Below are positions 62,186 to 64,000 of a stretch of 64,000 nucleotides of DNA, in pieces (the first letter of the stretch is position 1; each line of letters begins with the position of its first letter). This DNA is from Sulfitobacter sp. 20_GPM-1509m (GTDB lineage: Bacteria > Pseudomonadota > Alphaproteobacteria > Rhodobacterales > Rhodobacteraceae), in NCBI RefSeq assembly GCF_000620505.1, contig NZ_JIBC01000012.1:1-64000 (forward strand), in the 5' to 3' direction. The notes beneath the pieces were generated by a model that was not told the DNA's origin, did not search any database, and saw nothing but the letters and a program-made list of their open reading frames with translations. The position numbers and the translations under genes were made by a program.

Positions 62186-63151
62186 TCAATTGGACCACGG
62201 CAGGGCGTCAAGATCGACGTTCCCACCGGTGATGATGATCCCGACCCGCTTGCCCGCGAACCGGTCCTTGTTGGCAAGAATGGTGGCCAGCGGCACCGCG
62301 CTGCTGGCCTCCATCACGATTTTCATACGCTTCCACGTCAGTTTCATCGCGCCCACGATCTGATCTTCCGAGGCTGTCAGCACATCGCTGACGTGGTTTG
62401 ACACAAAATGCCATGTCAAATCCTTCAGCGGCACCTTCAGCCCGTCGGCAATCGTATCCGGCGCGTCATCCGCAATGATGTGACCCGCACGGAAACTGCG
62501 TGCGGCATCGTCGGCCTGTTCCGGCTCGGCGGCGATGATCTGAACCTCGGGCGCCAGATGCGACAGGGTCAGGCAGGTGCCCGAAATCATGCCGCCGCCA
62601 CCGATGGGGGCCACGACCATGTCCAGCCCGTCGGTCTGCTCCATCAGCTCGCGCGAACAGGTGCCTTGGCCCGCGATCACGCGCGGATCGTTGTAAGGAT
62701 GCACAAAATCACCCCCCGTGCGCGCCTGCACCTCGGCAAAGACCGCCTCGCGCGATGTGGTCGACGGCTCGCATTCGGTGATGACCCCGCCATAGCCGCG
62801 CACCGCATCCTTTTTCGCCTGTGGCGCGGTGCGGGGCATGACCACGTTGCACGGAATACCCCGCCGCCCGGCGGCGTAGCTCAGCGACAGCGCGTGGTTG
62901 CCCGACGAATGGGTGCAGACACCGGCCTGCGCCTCGGCATCGGACAGGCCGAACACCGCGTTCGACGCGCCACGCACCTTGAACGCGCCCGCCTTCTGGA
63001 AGTTCTCGCATTTGAAAAACAACTGCGCGCCGGTCAGCTCGTTCAGGAACGATGACGTCAAAACCGGCGTGCGGTGGATATAGGGCGCAATCCGCGCGTG
63101 CGCCGTCAGCATGTCGTCAAAGGTCGGGATATACATGGCCGTATCTTTCAT
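62186..63151 (-). CDS. bhcB: beta-hydroxyaspartate dehydratase
   Basis: Dehydrates beta-hydroxyaspartate to iminosuccinate. 321 aa from the ATG at 63151, which overlaps the bhcA stop by one base (TGATG); a GTG one codon earlier is also open. Fold type II PLP enzyme of the serine/threonine dehydratase (serine racemase-like) family: FKCENFQKAGAFKVRGASNA with the PLP lysine K58, the glycine loop APIGGGGMISG, and the C-terminal VGIIITGGNVDL. Assignment to the cycle is by operon order. Confidence 0.94.
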   Translation of the reverse strand: MKDTAMYIPTFDDMLTAHARIAPYIHRTPVLTSSFLNELTGAQLFFKCENFQKAGAFKVRGASNAVFGLSDAEAQAGVCTHSSGNHALSLSYAAGRRGIPCNVVMPRTAPQAKKDAVRGYGGVITECEPSTTSREAVFAEVQARTGGDFVHPYNDPRVIAGQGTCSRELMEQTDGLDMVVAPIGGGGMISGTCLTLSHLAPEVQIIAAEPEQADDAARSFRAGHIIADDAPDTIADGLKVPLKDLTWHFVSNHVSDVLTASEDQIVGAMKLTWKRMKIVMEASSAVPLATILANKDRFAGKRVGIIITGGNVDLDALPWSN

Positions 63152-64000
63152 CACGCGGCGTCCTGCTGCCGCACAGTGCGGTTGGCGCGATAATAATCCT
63201 GCGCCGCCGCCACGCCCGAGCCAAGCGTTATATCCAGACCCAGGTCAGCCATGCACATTTCCGCCGTCGCAATCCCCGACAGCATCATGACGTCCGTCAG
63301 GCTGCCCAGATGGCCGATGCGGAACACCTTGCCCGCAACCTCGCCCAGACCGACGCCAAAGGCGACGCCGTAGGCTTCCGCCGCATGGGTCACGATGTCG
63401 GTCGCGTTGAACCCCTCGGGCGTGCGGATGGCGCTGACCGTGTCGGAATAAAGATCCGGGCTGGCCGCACACAGCTCAAGCCCCCAGGCGCCCACCGCCG
63501 CCCGCACGCCTTCGGCAATACGGTGATGGCGGGCAAAGACAGCATCCAGCCCCTCGCTCAGCAGCATCCCGCAGGCGGTGTTCAGACCATTCAGCAGGCC
63601 CACCGCAGGCGTGTAGGGATAGGCGTTGTTGGCATAGCCCTTGGCCATATCGTGCACGTCAAAGAAGGTGCGCGGCAGCTTGGCGGATTTGGTCGCCTCC
63701 ATCGCCTTGGCGCTGAACCCGACGATGCCCAGACCGGCGGGCAGCATGAAGCCCTTTTGCGATCCGGTCACGGCCACATCCACGCCCCAGTCGTCAAACC
63801 GGAATTCCATCGACCCGATCGACGACACGCCGTCCACGAACAACATCGCAGGGTGGCCCGCCGTATCCAACGCGTGCCGCACGGCCGCAATGTTCGACCG
63901 CACGCCGGTCGCGGTTTCGTTGTGCGTGGCCAGCACCGCCTTGATCTGGTGGCCCGTGTCGGCGGCCAGAATCTCGGCGTACCGATCCGCAGGCACGCCC
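63151..64000 (-). CDS. bhcA: aspartate-glyoxylate aminotransferase, incomplete at window end
   Basis: C-terminal ~282 residues; the 5' part lies beyond the window. Fold type I PLP enzyme of the serine-glyoxylate/alanine-glyoxylate aminotransferase family. The PLP-binding lysine is in DVAVTGSQKGFMLPAGLG; ATHNETATGVRSNIAAVR and LFVDGVSSIGSMEFRFDDWG are family motifs. It transfers the amino group of aspartate to glyoxylate, making glycine and oxaloacetate, which is the first step of the cycle. The first gene of bhcABCD; the IclR-type regulator bhcR is expected upstream, outside the window. Confidence 0.93.
   Translation of the reverse strand, partial: GVPADRYAEILAADTGHQIKAVLATHNETATGVRSNIAAVRHALDTAGHPAMLFVDGVSSIGSMEFRFDDWGVDVAVTGSQKGFMLPAGLGIVGFSAKAMEATKSAKLPRTFFDVHDMAKGYANNAYPYTPAVGLLNGLNTACGMLLSEGLDAVFARHHRIAEGVRAAVGAWGLELCAASPDLYSDTVSAIRTPEGFNATDIVTHAAEAYGVAFGVGLGEVAGKVFRIGHLGSLTDVMMLSGIATAEMCMADLGLDITLGSGVAAAQDYYRANRTVRQQDAA

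Overview
The window is a GC-rich chromosomal stretch from an alphaproteobacterium, most likely Rhodobacterales (Roseobacter/Paracoccus relatives). The evidence is gene content: a rhizobial/roseobacter-type glycerol ABC transporter (glpSTPQUV), a bhcABCD beta-hydroxyaspartate cycle operon in the Paracoccus gene order, malonate genes matAB, an acdR-acdS ACC deaminase pair, a BA14K-like protein and RidA proteins beside amino-acid catabolic enzymes. I do not assign a genus. I saw no tRNA, rRNA, CRISPR array, insertion sequence or prophage. Nearly everything is packed in tight operons with 1-8 nt overlaps.

Layout. 1-4.3 kb: BA14K-like exported protein, a Crp/Fnr regulator, then a translationally coupled ECF sigma / membrane anti-sigma / secreted subtilase operon and a secreted-repeat protein whose upstream region shares a promoter-like element with the sigma gene. 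4.6-7.1 kb: an RTX protein and purU. 7.4-12.6 kb: an SbcDC-like (YhaO/YhaN) nuclease-ATPase pair and a RidA protein. 12.7-17 kb: an RND efflux pump (adaptor plus permease). 17-30 kb: a glycerol regulon on the minus strand, glpD-S-T-P-Q-U-V-K, followed by an iron-type alcohol dehydrogenase and a second, paralogous GlpP/GlpQ-like permease pair; glpR is divergent from glpD across a good GlpR operator. 30-38.3 kb: a multicomponent phosphorelay: two tandem response regulators with degenerate GGDEF-like output domains and an Hpt protein on plus, facing a CHASE-PAS hybrid kinase, a PAS kinase and a lone receiver on minus. 38.6-43.1 kb: malonyl-CoA decarboxylase and malonyl-CoA synthetase with an atypical dehydrogenase and a one-cysteine Asp/Glu-racemase-fold protein. 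43.3-56.6 kb: a GntR regulator followed by a compact ten-gene operon: a dipeptide-type ABC transporter, gamma-glutamyltransferase-like enzyme, M20 peptidase, D-serine-dehydratase-type enzyme, amidase, RidA, and a DadA-like D-amino-acid dehydrogenase. 56.6-58.3 kb: acdR/acdS. 58.4-59.9 kb: a class II Fic protein and a low-GC small gene. 60-64 kb: bhcD, bhcC, bhcB and most of bhcA, which runs off the window end.

Functional reading. Most of the window serves uptake and breakdown of small organic nitrogen and carbon compounds (glycerol, malonate, peptides or gamma-glutamyl/D-amino-acid compounds, ACC, and glyoxylate through the beta-hydroxyaspartate cycle). The strongest candidate for an undescribed system is the 44.2-56.6 kb operon, which combines import, gamma-glutamyl or amide cleavage, peptide hydrolysis, and D-amino-acid deamination with RidA clean-up. 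It shares the exact decamer TTGTATACAA with the promoter region between the malonate operon and the GntR gene. Other points worth testing are the asymmetric GlpS/GlpT ATPase pair, the orphan GlpPQ-like permeases, and a subtilase co-transcribed with an anti-sigma factor whose periplasmic domain looks like a protease propeptide.
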